DNA of 64,000 nt, from positions 62,001 to 126,000 of the forward strand of contig JABFQN010000002.1 of the NCBI GenBank assembly GCA_019685555.1, written 5' to 3'. Below, piece after piece: positions 53,605-62,722 of the stretch. A program made the translations under genes and the position numbers. How positions within the stretch are numbered: position 1 is the stretch's first letter; the number at the start of each line of letters is the position of its first letter. Under the pieces are notes generated by a model, which saw nothing but the letters and a program-made list of their open reading frames with translations, was not told where the DNA came from and ran no database searches. The stretch is from Candidatus Bathyarchaeota archaeon A05DMB-3. Lineage in GTDB: Archaea > Thermoproteota > Bathyarchaeia > Bathyarchaeales > Bathycorpusculaceae.

Positions 53605-53760
53605 TTTTATTCCTCGTTGATGTAATGGTTGTAAGTTGTTAACCCTACTTATATCTTATATGGTGTGGAGCATGCAGAATAAGCCTAGCTGATGAATGTC
53701 CAGATGGTGCAAAACTTTTATTCTTTTACTTCCGCTTTTAGAATTAGGGCGCGTAAAAGG

Positions 53761-54795
53761 TTGGGTGTTAATCTCCGCGATTTGGTTCCGAAAACCACTG
53801 TTAGGCTTGAGGATTTAAGTGGAAAATCTATCGCGATAGACGCTTATAACGCGCTTTATCAGTTTTTGGCAATAATTCGCCAGCCAGACGGCACCCCTTT
53901 AAAAGATAGTAGTGGGCGCATCACAAGCCATTTAAGCGGTTTGCTTTATAGAACAAGCAATCTTGTAGAGTTGGGAATTAAGCCCATCTACGTTTTTGAT
54001 GGGGTTCCGCCAGCCTTAAAGGAGGTTGAAATCAAGAGGCGTATGAGGGCTAAAGAAGAAGCCTTAATAAAGTATGAACAGGCTTTGAAAGAGGGCAAAA
54101 TTGAAGAAGCACGAATGTATGCGCAAGCTACTTCACGTCTTAAGGATTATATGGCTGAGGACAGCAAACGCCTTTTGGATCTAATGGGGATTCCTTGGAT
54201 TCAAGCTCCAAGCGAAGGAGAAGCCCAAGCAGCCCATGTTGTTAAACAGGGAGACGCAGACTACTGTGCAAGCCAAGACTACGACAGCCTCCTCTTCGGC
54301 GCACCGAGACTTATAAGAAACGTCACAATTTCTGGAAAGAGAAAGCTTCCGGGGAAAAATGTTTACGTTGAGGTTGTGCCCGAGGTCGTTGAGCTTGAGG
54401 GAGTTTTAAAGGAATGTGGAATAACTTATGAGCAGCTGATAGACGTAGGAATCCTTGTGGGCACGGATTTTAACCCTGAAGGCGTGAAAGGACTAGGACC
54501 TAAAACTGCTTTAAAGCTTATAAAGGAACATGGAAGTCTGGAAGACGCTCTGCCTTACATTAAAAATGCTGAGTTTCCAGTTGAACCGCGTAGAATTAAG
54601 GAAATTTTCCTGCGTCCAAAGGTTACAGACAATTATAAGATAGATTGGAGGGAGCCTGACGTGAATGGTGTTGTAGACTTTATTTGTAGGGAGAGAGACT
54701 TTTCAGAAGACCGTGTGAGAAAAGCCTTAGAAAAGATGCAGAAAGGAATAACCAAGCTCAAGGGAAAAACAACTCTGGAGAAATGGTTCGGATAA
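53761..54795 (+). CDS. fen: Flap endonuclease 1
   Basis: Structure-specific 5' flap nuclease for Okazaki fragment maturation and repair. Begins (L)GVNLRDLVPK, with N-region SIAIDAYNALYQFL, FDGVPPALKEVE, I-region PSEGEAQAAHVVKQGDADYCASQDYDSLLFG and the helix-hairpin-helix NPEGVKGLGPKTALKLI. A PCNA-binding-like TTLEKWF ends the protein. I take TTG at 53761 as start (344 aa) because FEN1 proteins begin MGVNLRDL; a longer frame would add 23 non-conserved residues. Confidence 0.95.
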   Translation: MGVNLRDLVPKTTVRLEDLSGKSIAIDAYNALYQFLAIIRQPDGTPLKDSSGRITSHLSGLLYRTSNLVELGIKPIYVFDGVPPALKEVEIKRRMRAKEEALIKYEQALKEGKIEEARMYAQATSRLKDYMAEDSKRLLDLMGIPWIQAPSEGEAQAAHVVKQGDADYCASQDYDSLLFGAPRLIRNVTISGKRKLPGKNVYVEVVPEVVELEGVLKECGITYEQLIDVGILVGTDFNPEGVKGLGPKTALKLIKEHGSLEDALPYIKNAEFPVEPRRIKEIFLRPKVTDNYKIDWREPDVNGVVDFICRERDFSEDRVRKALEKMQKGITKLKGKTTLEKWFG

Positions 54796-54861
54796 GTGGA
54801 CATAGGAAATCTTTAATCCACCTTACGCTGATAAAACAGTCTTTCTAAAAGGTGAAAGAAG

Positions 54862-56160
54862 ATGAACAGTCAAATAACGCTTCCCGTGAATGAGCTCCCC
54901 AAAAACTGGTACAACATTTTGCCAGATTTACCTGAACCACTTCCCCCTCCCAAAGAGCCTGAAACTGGTCCCTCGCGGATGGAGTTTTTGTCCAGAACTA
55001 TGATTAAGGAATGTTTAAGGCAAGAAATGGCAAACGAACGTTGGATTCCAATTCCAGAGGAAATTCGCGAGCTTTATGTTCACATGGGTAGACCTAGACC
55101 TCTTTATCGCGCAAAAAGACTTGAAAGACGTTTGGGGCTTAAGAGGGTTAGGCTCTACTATAAGCGGGAGGATTTGTCTCCAACGGGTTCTCATAAAACT
55201 AACACAGCGGTCGCCCAAGCATATTATGCCATGAAAGAGGGGAAAACAACCTTAACAACCGAGACTGGTGCCGGACAGTGGGGAACAGCACTTGCTTATG
55301 CAGCTAGACTTTTAGACCTAGAATGTGTGATTTTTTGGGTTAAATCCGTTTACGACTGGAAAATTGACAGAAGAACTTTGATGAAGCTTTTAGGAGCTAA
55401 GGTTTATGCTTCACCAAGCCAACAAACGGAAATCGGCAGAGAGGTTTTCTCAAAGAACCCTGAACATCCGGGTTCTTTGGGGATTGCAATTTCAGAAGGT
55501 TTAGAATATGCAGAGACACACAGGGATTCAGTGTACTGTCTAGGGTCAGTTTTGAACCATGTGCTTATGCATCAATCGATAATTGGACTGGAAACCATAA
55601 AACAGTTCGAAATTGTAGATGAAAAACCCGACTTGATAGTGGGCTGTCTTGGAGGTGGCTCAAATTTTGGCGGCATAGCCTTGCCCTTCATCGGCGAAGT
55701 CTTACAGGGTAAACGAGAATGTGAATTTCTGGCGGCTCAGTCGCTTGCAGCGCCAAACCTTGTTAAAGGCGAATACCGTTACGACTTTTGCGATGTGGCT
55801 GAACACACTCCGCTCTTAAAAATTTACACTTTGGGTCATAAGATTGAGATGCCGCCGATAAAGGCTGACGGTTTAAGGTATCATGCAGCTGCTCCGATAA
55901 TAAGCCTTTTAAGACATCACAACATTGTGAAAGCAGTAGCCTATCCAACCGACGAGAGGGCGATTTTCGAAGCTGCAAGGCTTTTCCTTCAAAGCGAGGG
56001 ATGGCTGCCCGCCCCAGAATCTAGTTATGCCATTCGTGCTGGGGTGGATGAAGCCTTAAAAGCTGAAAAGGTTGGTGTTGAAAAAGTGATATGTATGAAT
56101 ATTAGTGGGCATGGTTTCCTAGACATTGCAGCCTATAAGGAAAAGTTAGGAATAAACTAA
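54862..56160 (+). CDS. trpB: Tryptophan synthase beta-like protein (TrpB2 type)
   Basis: PLP enzyme condensing indole with serine. The PLP lysine lies in SPTGSHKTNTAVAQAYYA; the phosphate loop is GCLGGGSNFGG; the C-terminus has SGHGFLD. The long N-terminus (WYNILPDLPEPLPPP...) and about 432 aa length are marks of the TrpB2 group, which is often not paired with TrpA. No other trp gene is nearby, so it probably salvages indole or works with a remote TrpA. RBS AAGGTGAAAG precedes the ATG. Confidence 0.93.
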   Translation: MNSQITLPVNELPKNWYNILPDLPEPLPPPKEPETGPSRMEFLSRTMIKECLRQEMANERWIPIPEEIRELYVHMGRPRPLYRAKRLERRLGLKRVRLYYKREDLSPTGSHKTNTAVAQAYYAMKEGKTTLTTETGAGQWGTALAYAARLLDLECVIFWVKSVYDWKIDRRTLMKLLGAKVYASPSQQTEIGREVFSKNPEHPGSLGIAISEGLEYAETHRDSVYCLGSVLNHVLMHQSIIGLETIKQFEIVDEKPDLIVGCLGGGSNFGGIALPFIGEVLQGKRECEFLAAQSLAAPNLVKGEYRYDFCDVAEHTPLLKIYTLGHKIEMPPIKADGLRYHAAAPIISLLRHHNIVKAVAYPTDERAIFEAARLFLQSEGWLPAPESSYAIRAGVDEALKAEKVGVEKVICMNISGHGFLDIAAYKEKLGIN

Positions 56161-56167
56161 TAGTTGT

Positions 56168-56873
56168 TTAAACTTTGTGTCCATAACATCCAGTTAAAGG
56201 GACAAAGGCGACACCGCCGAGGTTTTCCTGCCTAATTTTTCCATCAACTTCTTTTGTCACTTTTATTAGGCTTTGGAAGAAGTGGATGTTTCCGATGGGG
56301 ATAAGCATGATTCCGCTATGTTTTAACTGTTCAATTAAAGGTATTGGTATATCTGGGGCTGCGGCTGTCACAAGAATCCTATCATAAGGCGCTTTTTCCG
56401 AATATCCTAGGGAACCGTCGGCACAGATTATTGTTACACGGTCTCCGTATCCTGCCCTCATAATGTTTCTTCTAGCAAAATCGGCTAAACCTTCAATTAT
56501 CTCTACTGTGTAGACGTGTCCCCACTCGCTTCTTGGGGCACTGCTTGGAGCCACTATCTCAGCTATTGTGGCAGCGTGCCATCCTGAACCCGCGCCTACC
56601 TCGAGTACTTTATGGCCGGCTTCCAATTGGAGGGCTTCATTCATTATAGCTACCATGTTTCGCCTAGCCCAGCAGTAAAGCCGAGCTATGTGGCGCTGAA
56701 ACTGTTTGCCCAAAACCAATTGGAAGAGGCGTGTCCGCAGCACTGTATGATTGCATGTTTTCTGGCAGAAACTTTACCCGCGGCACAGCACGCATTGCTT
56801 TGATTACTTTTGTGGAGCGGAGAATTCCCTCTTTTATTAGGTTATCAACTAGTCTTTCCCAGTCTTTCTCCAA
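56168..56873 (-). CDS. pcm: Protein-L-isoaspartate O-methyltransferase, reading frame interrupted by a 31-nt intron
   Basis: Repairs isoaspartyl residues using SAM. The 5' part (TTG start) reads [30 protein letters not shown] then [16 protein letters not shown]; the 3' part, in another frame, reads [34 protein letters not shown], the SAM site. In the family these two join as SAPHMVAIM with nothing between. Exactly 31 nt must be removed, giving exons 56690-56873 and 56168-56658 and a 224-aa protein of normal length. Those 31 nt form a bulge-helix-bulge with the flanks. The gene follows glmS on the same strand and converges with trpB. If it is not spliced, the gene is a frameshifted pseudogene. 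Confidence 0.88.
56659..56689 (-). other. Bulge-helix-bulge intron in the pcm coding sequence
   Basis: Reverse-strand RNA: CGCC (56695-56692) pairs with GGCG (56664-56661) as a 4-bp central helix. The 5' bulge is ACA and the 3' bulge AAA, each 3 nt. The inner helix UAGCUCGGC/GCUGGGCUA has 9 pairs closed by loop UUUACU. Cutting each bulge after its second base releases 31 nt and joins CCAC to ACAUG, coding Pro-His-Met in frame. The outer helix is weak (one G-C pair). Confidence 0.85.
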
Positions 56874-56948
56874 CCTAAACGCACCAAGTTAAATAATTGT
56901 GGAATAAGCATTTAACACATTTGCATTTCAAAACTGAAGATGTGTTAT

Positions 56949-58778
56949 CTATTTTACAGTTACAGATTTTGCTAGGTTTCTCGGTTTATCTGGGTCATAT
57001 CCCTTTTCCACAGCCATATAATATGCCAGAAGCTGCAGCGGAACAGCAAACGGTATTGGAGACAAAACATCCGGGACCCCTTTCGGCACTTCCACATAAT
57101 CATCGGCAAGCTTCTTAACGTCTTCGTCGTCTTCTTCTATGATTGCTATTATGGAGGCTCCTCTAGCCTTCATTTCCATAATGTTTCCCACAACTGTCTT
57201 GTGGGTTTCATCTTTGGGGCATATGAAAACCACTGGAAAGCCCTGCTCAACAAGGCTTATTGGACCGTGTTTGCTTTCCCCAGCTGGGAAGGCTATGGAT
57301 GGAACGTAGGCTATTTCCATAAGTTTAAGTCTGCCTTCGTAGGCTGTGGCTGTGCTTATCCCCCGCCCCAAAAAGAAGAAAACTTCAGCGTCCTTGTATT
57401 TTTTCGCTATGCCTTTAACTTTATCTTCTTGTGTCGCAATCACTGTTTCAACAATATCTGGCAGCTTCTTTAACTTTGCATCTATAAAATCCATTTCATC
57501 CTGTGAAATTTTACCCCTTTTCTTTGCTAGTCTGAGGGCGAGTTGGGCGAGAACTGAAAGCTGGGATGTGAAAGTCTTTGTTGCGGCGACGCCGATTTCT
57601 GGTCCTGACTGTTGGCTTATGTATACTCTTGCAACTCTGGTTAAGGTGGAGCCTATAACGTTTGTTAATCCAAGTACTGTTGCTGCCCTTTGACGGGCGG
57701 TGTTCACTGCTGCAAGTGTGTCTGCTGTTTCGCCGGATTGGCTTACAGCTAAAATAGTGCTGTCGACGTTTACCGATTTTCCATGTTGTTCGATGAATTC
57801 CGAGGCTATCACGGGGTATGTGGCTAGATAGGCGAGTTTTGAGAACATGTAGGATGCTGCAAGACAAGCATGATAGGATGTTCCGCAAGCCACGAGGAAG
57901 ACTTCGCGAGCACGGTCAAGAAAAGTTGCCATCAAATCTAAATAGTGCTCTTGAAGTCTCAACGTGTTTCTTAAGCATATAGGCTGTTCGTGAATTTCTT
58001 TTAACATGAAATGTGGATAGCCTTGCTTAACAGCCATTTCAGGCGTCCAGTCGACGATTTTTGGTTCTCGTGTGATGAGGCTTGAATCTGCGATTTTTCT
58101 GATTTCGAAGCCTTCCATGGATAGGGTTACAAGTTCTCCATCTTCCATAATGACCGCTTTATTGGTTAGGGGTAGGAAAGCTGGAATGTCCGAGGCGCAG
58201 TACAACGCGTTTTCGCCTAATCCTATAACGAGGGGGCTCTCGTGTCTGGCGCACACTATTTTGTTAGGGTCTTTTGGAGAAATCACTGCTATGGCGTAAG
58301 AGCCCTCCAGTTTCCGAACGGTTTCAAGAACTGCATCTGCGAGACTTAGAAACGGATTGCCTTTTAAGGCTTCTTCAATTAGATGAGCAATGACTTCCGT
58401 ATCTGTTTTGGATACAAAAATGTGTCCTTTATTTTCTAATTCAAGCTTCAACTCGGCGAAATTCTCTATAATCCCATTGTGAACTACAGCTATCTGTCCG
58501 CTACAGTCAACATGCGGATGTGCATTAACCATCAAGGGTGCTCCATGGGTAGCCCATCTGGTGTGGCCGACGCCTATGCTTCCAGGCAAGTCATCAAGAT
58601 TGTGGATTTTATGAACTTCGTCTATTTTTCCCCCGTCCTTTTTAATGTAGAGTTTCCCATCGTGGATTGTTGCTTCGCCGACCGAGTCGTATCCCCTATA
58701 TTCAAGTCTTTTTAGGGCTTGATGTATTAGCGGCGCAGCACTTCCTTCCTTCAGAATGCAACCGAATATCCCGCACAT
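56949..58778 (-). CDS. glmS: Glutamine-fructose-6-phosphate aminotransferase
   Basis: Makes glucosamine-6-phosphate for glycan precursors. The N-terminal nucleophile is Cys2 (MCGIFGCILKEG); the glutaminase domain includes GVGHTRWATHG and AVVHNGIIENFAEL. Two SIS domains follow, with SQSGETADTLAAV and GRGISTATAYEGRLKLMEIAY, and the C-terminal PRNLAKSVTVK end is complete. 609 aa, full size. A long AT-rich region upstream holds TATA-like elements. Confidence 0.95.
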   Translation of the reverse strand: MCGIFGCILKEGSAAPLIHQALKRLEYRGYDSVGEATIHDGKLYIKKDGGKIDEVHKIHNLDDLPGSIGVGHTRWATHGAPLMVNAHPHVDCSGQIAVVHNGIIENFAELKLELENKGHIFVSKTDTEVIAHLIEEALKGNPFLSLADAVLETVRKLEGSYAIAVISPKDPNKIVCARHESPLVIGLGENALYCASDIPAFLPLTNKAVIMEDGELVTLSMEGFEIRKIADSSLITREPKIVDWTPEMAVKQGYPHFMLKEIHEQPICLRNTLRLQEHYLDLMATFLDRAREVFLVACGTSYHACLAASYMFSKLAYLATYPVIASEFIEQHGKSVNVDSTILAVSQSGETADTLAAVNTARQRAATVLGLTNVIGSTLTRVARVYISQQSGPEIGVAATKTFTSQLSVLAQLALRLAKKRGKISQDEMDFIDAKLKKLPDIVETVIATQEDKVKGIAKKYKDAEVFFFLGRGISTATAYEGRLKLMEIAYVPSIAFPAGESKHGPISLVEQGFPVVFICPKDETHKTVVGNIMEMKARGASIIAIIEEDDEDVKKLADDYVEVPKGVPDVLSPIPFAVPLQLLAYYMAVEKGYDPDKPRNLAKSVTVK

Positions 58779-58971
58779 TTGTAAGCCTCGTTGTCCTTTT
58801 GTAAGTTCTTGCCGTATTTTAGGGTTATTTTTATTTAATAAACATTTTTAAGAGAAAAATTTCAGTTCTAAAAATTTTTTATAATGGTTTTTCCGTTTTA
58901 TGCTAGCTATTTGAAGATAAGCTTTAACCGTTTTCCAATAGTTTTTAGAAAAAATTTATAATAGTTTATTT

Positions 58972-60126
58972 CTACGTCAACCTCTTCCTTGCCAGTTCAG
59001 CTCCCAAAACCATGTTTTTTAGCTTTGCAAAGCTTATTTCCCAAGTTCTTGTTCTTAAGCCGCAGTCTGTGCTTACATATATTCTGCTTGGGTCGCCGGT
59101 GATGTTTACGACGTGGAGGATTCTATCCCTTACAAGCTCTGGCGGTTCAATGAAGTCTGTGTGAACGTCTATAACTCCTAAACCGTATTTTCCGCGAAAG
59201 CCGTTATCCTCAAAAATTTTTAACTCCTTGTAACCCGCTCTTGTTTTGCCGATTCCTGTTTGTTTACTATCTCTGTTAGCAAATTCGAGGGCTAGTTGGC
59301 TACAATTACGCAGCTGGCTGGCATATTTCGCCAAGACTTCGTAGTTGCTGTAGCAGTTGTGGAGGCTAAAGGTGCAGTTAAAGCCTTTAACCGTTTCATT
59401 GAAAGCTTCCACAAACAGCTGCATCTCTTCTTCGGAAGGATTTGCTGTTGCTGCTGGTTCATCTATTTGAATCCATCTTGCTCCAGCCTTTACCAGTTTA
59501 TCTATTTCGGGTCTTGCAATTTCCTTTATTAAATCAAAGATGAACTCCCTTCTTGCTGCAGTTTTCCTCCGTTTGAAATCCCTTATTTGGCTGCTAGCTT
59601 TCTTTTCATAGTATTCGTTAAAAGTCCAGTCAACAAGCGTGTAGGGTCCTGTGAAGGGCACTTTTACTATTTTTTTAGTGTTTTCTTTTGTGAAAGCGAA
59701 CTCTTCAACATAGAAAGGTCTTATGTATTTTGGTGCGTCTATGCATGCGGCTTTGTTAAAATATCTGTAGTCAAAGGATTTTACATACCCTAAAAACTTG
59801 AAACCTTCTACATTTCTTATAACGTGTTCATACATTTCCGAGCGCCACTGTTCTCCATCAAAAACCACATCTAATCCAGCAACTTCAAAAAAGCGGATGG
59901 CAAACTTTGCGGACCATTGAATCAAAGCTTTTTTATCTGCTGGAGTTCGCGCTCCTTTTGTCAAAATTTTAACCAATTCTTCTAAATTTTCTATACCTAA
60001 CCTTTGTCCCCAGTTCACCGCTTCTGCTATTTCCTCTTTTGAAAGGATTTCACCCCTATAGCCTTTAACTCTCCATACTGGTTTAGCGAGGCTTCCTATC
60101 TCTTGCGTTGGAAAAAGCTTATTCAT
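58972..60126 (-). CDS. Core MetE-type methionine synthase (C-terminal catalytic domain protein)
   Basis: 384 aa, homologous to the catalytic C-terminal half of cobalamin-independent methionine synthase. Zinc ligands are seen as SLHNCYSN (His, Cys), LALEFANRD (Glu) and STDCGLRTR (Cys); the substrate segment KVPFTGPYTLVDWTFNEYY and QIDEPAATANPSEEE are also conserved. Archaeal core MetE proteins use methylcobalamin or a methyl-corrinoid protein rather than folate, tying methionine to the C1 pathway. It begins 1 base after the preceding MetE-like gene. Confidence 0.88.
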   Translation of the reverse strand: MNKLFPTQEIGSLAKPVWRVKGYRGEILSKEEIAEAVNWGQRLGIENLEELVKILTKGARTPADKKALIQWSAKFAIRFFEVAGLDVVFDGEQWRSEMYEHVIRNVEGFKFLGYVKSFDYRYFNKAACIDAPKYIRPFYVEEFAFTKENTKKIVKVPFTGPYTLVDWTFNEYYEKKASSQIRDFKRRKTAARREFIFDLIKEIARPEIDKLVKAGARWIQIDEPAATANPSEEEMQLFVEAFNETVKGFNCTFSLHNCYSNYEVLAKYASQLRNCSQLALEFANRDSKQTGIGKTRAGYKELKIFEDNGFRGKYGLGVIDVHTDFIEPPELVRDRILHVVNITGDPSRIYVSTDCGLRTRTWEISFAKLKNMVLGAELARKRLT

Positions 60127-60127
60127 T

Positions 60128-61114
60128 TTAGCTCAACCCGCTCTCAAGACGTTTCGTTACGTTACTAATAATTTTCATTTTCTCTTTCGCCCTTTCCCAC
60201 GGGAGAAATTCCAAGTCGCAGTTTGGGCATATGAAAACCTCGCATATTTTTGATGGGTAAATGGATTCAATTAGCTCTTCGGCAACTGTTGTAAGCTCTC
60301 TTTCATTTTCCACTAGAGAATTGCGAGCATCCACAAGCCCCAAAGCCACGCCCTTGTCGTCAAATGCGTATTCTTTTAGTTTTTCTAAGCTTGTCTCGTA
60401 TAGGTCTATCCCCAAATCGTCAACTGGGAAGTCTAAGGCATCAGGTAGAATTTGAGCGAAGTCTCCGAAGAATGTTTGTAAACACACCCTTGCTTTTACC
60501 CCTTTTACAGCTGTTTCTAAAGTGTTTTTAATGTCAACAAGCGTATCCTTAGAAATTGGCTCTTTGAAGGGATTATACACAAGCGCTGGCTCGCTTAGCT
60601 GAATGTATTTGAAACCTCTTTCAGCAAGAGTTTTAATTTCTTCTCTCAGAATTTCGGCATATTTAAACAACAATTCTGTCTCACTTTTGTAAAAATTGTT
60701 TTCAGAAAGTTTTGCAAATGTGTAGGGGGCTGGCAAAACTGCTTTCCACGGAAGGTTACTCGGCAAATATTCGGTGTATGTCATTTCTAAAGCTATGTCT
60801 TTTTCCCGCTGAAACTCTCCTAAAACTATGGGTTTTCTATAGAATGTGTTGTTGCTAAACCATCTGGCAAGGGCTCCAACTTTTACGCCTTTTAGGTTTT
60901 CAGTGAATGGTCTTAAGAGGTCTTGCCATTTAAGCATTCCATCTGTGATGTAGGTGAGCCCAGCTGAAACCTGCGCCTCTATAACTTCAATTATGGCTTC
61001 TTTGAGGGCTCTTTCCAGTTCTTCTTCGTTAACCTTTTTTCTGTCGTAGGCTCTAGTTGTTTCAATGAGCTTGCTTGGTCTTGGGAGGATTCCCGTGACA
61101 TAACATCCGATCAT
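60128..61114 (-). CDS. MetE N-terminal-domain-like protein
   Basis: 328 aa, similar in pattern to the N-terminal barrel of MetE and to its paralogues: ILPRPSKLIETTRAYDRKKVNEEEL, SAGLTYITDGMLKWQDLLRPF, VLPAPYTFAKLSE and QLSEPALVYNPFKEP. The zinc site is incomplete: the His-x-Cys position reads RVCLQTFFGD, while ICPNCDLEFLPW keeps a Cys pair. It may be a structural or methyl-donor-binding partner for the downstream protein. Stop codon and next ATG are 1 base apart. Divergent from an HTH gene. Confidence 0.82.
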   Translation of the reverse strand: MIGCYVTGILPRPSKLIETTRAYDRKKVNEEELERALKEAIIEVIEAQVSAGLTYITDGMLKWQDLLRPFTENLKGVKVGALARWFSNNTFYRKPIVLGEFQREKDIALEMTYTEYLPSNLPWKAVLPAPYTFAKLSENNFYKSETELLFKYAEILREEIKTLAERGFKYIQLSEPALVYNPFKEPISKDTLVDIKNTLETAVKGVKARVCLQTFFGDFAQILPDALDFPVDDLGIDLYETSLEKLKEYAFDDKGVALGLVDARNSLVENERELTTVAEELIESIYPSKICEVFICPNCDLEFLPWERAKEKMKIISNVTKRLESGLS

Positions 61115-61270
61115 TTATCCACATCCAACTTCTCAGATACATTTAGCATTTGCGTGGTGAATAGTAAAATCTAGAATAGGGTAGTTAAACCTTCAGTTTT
61201 GCGTTACTATCTTTTTTGTCTAAGGCAGACACTCAGCTATAATGAAAATTTTAATAATAGTAGCGCCTCT

Positions 61271-62251
61271 ATGCTTATGGAAACCATGGACAAAAAACTG
61301 TTGCTCCACGATGATGGTAAAACCCGTAGGGTTAAAGAGGTTACAGTGTTTGATGACCCGCAGAAACTCAAATTGATTTTGAACAAGCTTAGTTGGAGGA
61401 TTTTGACGATGCTTTCTGAAAGGGAGATGTATCCTCTGCAAATAGCCAAGGAACTGGGGATCCACGAGCAGAAAGTCTACTATCATGTAAGGAAACTGGC
61501 AAAAGCCGGAGCAATAACCGTTGCTCGCCAAGAAGGGAAAAAGGGAGCCATAGCCAAATATTACAGGGCAACTTCACCAGCCTTCGGAATAGAACTGCCC
61601 TACGGATATAAGGCAATAGAAAGGGTTTCGCCGACTTTGGTTAGTGAGCATGTTCAAAAATTCTTCGGAGAATTCATCGATGAAAACGGAATCTTTGATG
61701 GTAAAATAGTTGTGGGCAGCCCATTGCCTCATGGACCGTTTAAAACAAGCGCTAGGGATGGACATTATGCTTCTCATTTGGCTTTCTTTCTTGGACAGCT
61801 TGCCCGTATGCCTGAAGACTTTGCCATAAAGCTTGATGTGGATGTTAAAGCAGAGAAGGAAGAGAAGAACAACCTAATTCTTGTGGGCGGACCGGGAACA
61901 AACCTTCTGACACAGGAGTTGAATGATTATCTGCCAATAAAGTTTAACATGCAACCGTCAGAGCAAGGCTTCTTGTTCGGAGGGTTGATGTCGTCTAAGA
62001 CTAGACAAGTTTATACTGCTGATAATATTGGGATTGTGGCGAAAATTGTGAATCCATGGGATGCAAGTAAACGGGTCATAGTTTTGGCTGGAAACAAGGC
62101 TGTGGGCACAAAGGCATGTGTTTTGGCTTTAACAAACTTTTGGAAGGAAACCCTAAAAAAGTATAAGGGTGAAGACACGTTTGCGGTGGTTATTCAAGGT
62201 TTCGATTTAGACGGTGATGGAAAAGTGGATTCAATAGAGGTTCTGGAATAG
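61271..62251 (+). CDS. ArsR-like HTH protein with S-layer-like C-terminal domain
   Basis: About 326 aa from the ATG at 61271 (Met codons at 61277 and 61286 also fit). An ArsR-type winged helix (LNKLSWRILTMLSEREMYPLQIAKELGIHEQKVYYHVRKLAKAGAI) is at residues ~35-85. The C-terminal half has LILVGGPGTNLLTQELNDYL, NIGIVAKIVNPWDASKRVIVLAGNKAVGTKACVLAL and DLDGDGKVDSIEVLE, a pattern like archaeal S-layer domains, yet there is no signal peptide. It probably acts inside the cell as a regulator. Divergent from the metE pair. Confidence 0.75.
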   Translation: MLMETMDKKLLLHDDGKTRRVKEVTVFDDPQKLKLILNKLSWRILTMLSEREMYPLQIAKELGIHEQKVYYHVRKLAKAGAITVARQEGKKGAIAKYYRATSPAFGIELPYGYKAIERVSPTLVSEHVQKFFGEFIDENGIFDGKIVVGSPLPHGPFKTSARDGHYASHLAFFLGQLARMPEDFAIKLDVDVKAEKEEKNNLILVGGPGTNLLTQELNDYLPIKFNMQPSEQGFLFGGLMSSKTRQVYTADNIGIVAKIVNPWDASKRVIVLAGNKAVGTKACVLALTNFWKETLKKYKGEDTFAVVIQGFDLDGDGKVDSIEVLE

Positions 62252-62253
62252 CC

Positions 62254-62697
62254 ATGATAAAGGTTCGCGAAGCCGCTATAGAAGATTTGCCAGTCATAAT
62301 TGTGCTTATGAAAAAGAATAGTGAACCTTTAAACGAGGACTTAGCCGTGTTTTTTACAGCGAAAAATCCCAATGAGGAGTATAAGCTTTTTGTGGCCGAG
62401 AAAAACGGCAAAATAATTGGCTTTTCAAGGGTGCACTTTTATAGGTGGAACAAAAGTGCATACGCCATAAACCTACTTGTGGATTCTAAATATAGGCGAA
62501 AGGGAATAGGGACTCTTTTGCTAAAGACTATGGAAGGGTTTGCGAAAGAAAAGGGAGCAAGAGTTCTCATGTTTGACACGGCGATTGACAATATTCCAGC
62601 CTTAAATCTCTACTTTAAAAATGGCTTTAAAATCTGCGGTTACAACAATAAGCTTTACGATGATAAAACAGCATTGTACCTTGCCAAAGAACTGTAA
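62254..62697 (+). CDS. GNAT-family N-acetyltransferase
   Basis: 147 aa. The acetyl-CoA-binding motif reads LLVDSKYRRKGIGTLLLKTMEGFAKEKG (RxxGxG/A), followed by MFDTAIDNIPALNLYFKNGFK and a Tyr near the C-terminus. The substrate is unknown. The start lies 2 bases after the HTH gene stop, so the two are probably cotranscribed. Its end comes 25 bases before the DUF371 start. Confidence 0.88.
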   Translation: MIKVREAAIEDLPVIIVLMKKNSEPLNEDLAVFFTAKNPNEEYKLFVAEKNGKIIGFSRVHFYRWNKSAYAINLLVDSKYRRKGIGTLLLKTMEGFAKEKGARVLMFDTAIDNIPALNLYFKNGFKICGYNNKLYDDKTALYLAKEL

Positions 62698-62722
62698 TCC
62701 AACCAACAATGTGATGTTGTCT

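Noticed and set aside
56168-56873. Explaining the pcm break as a simple sequencing indel.
   Set aside because: The interruption is 31 nt, not 1-2, and its ends coincide with a full bulge-helix-bulge that restores the frame; a homopolymer error cannot do that.
58972-61114. Reading the two MetE-like genes as one frameshifted MetE.
   Set aside because: Each has its own complete domain, start and stop, and lengths fit separate single-barrel proteins; no family sequence is lost at the junction.
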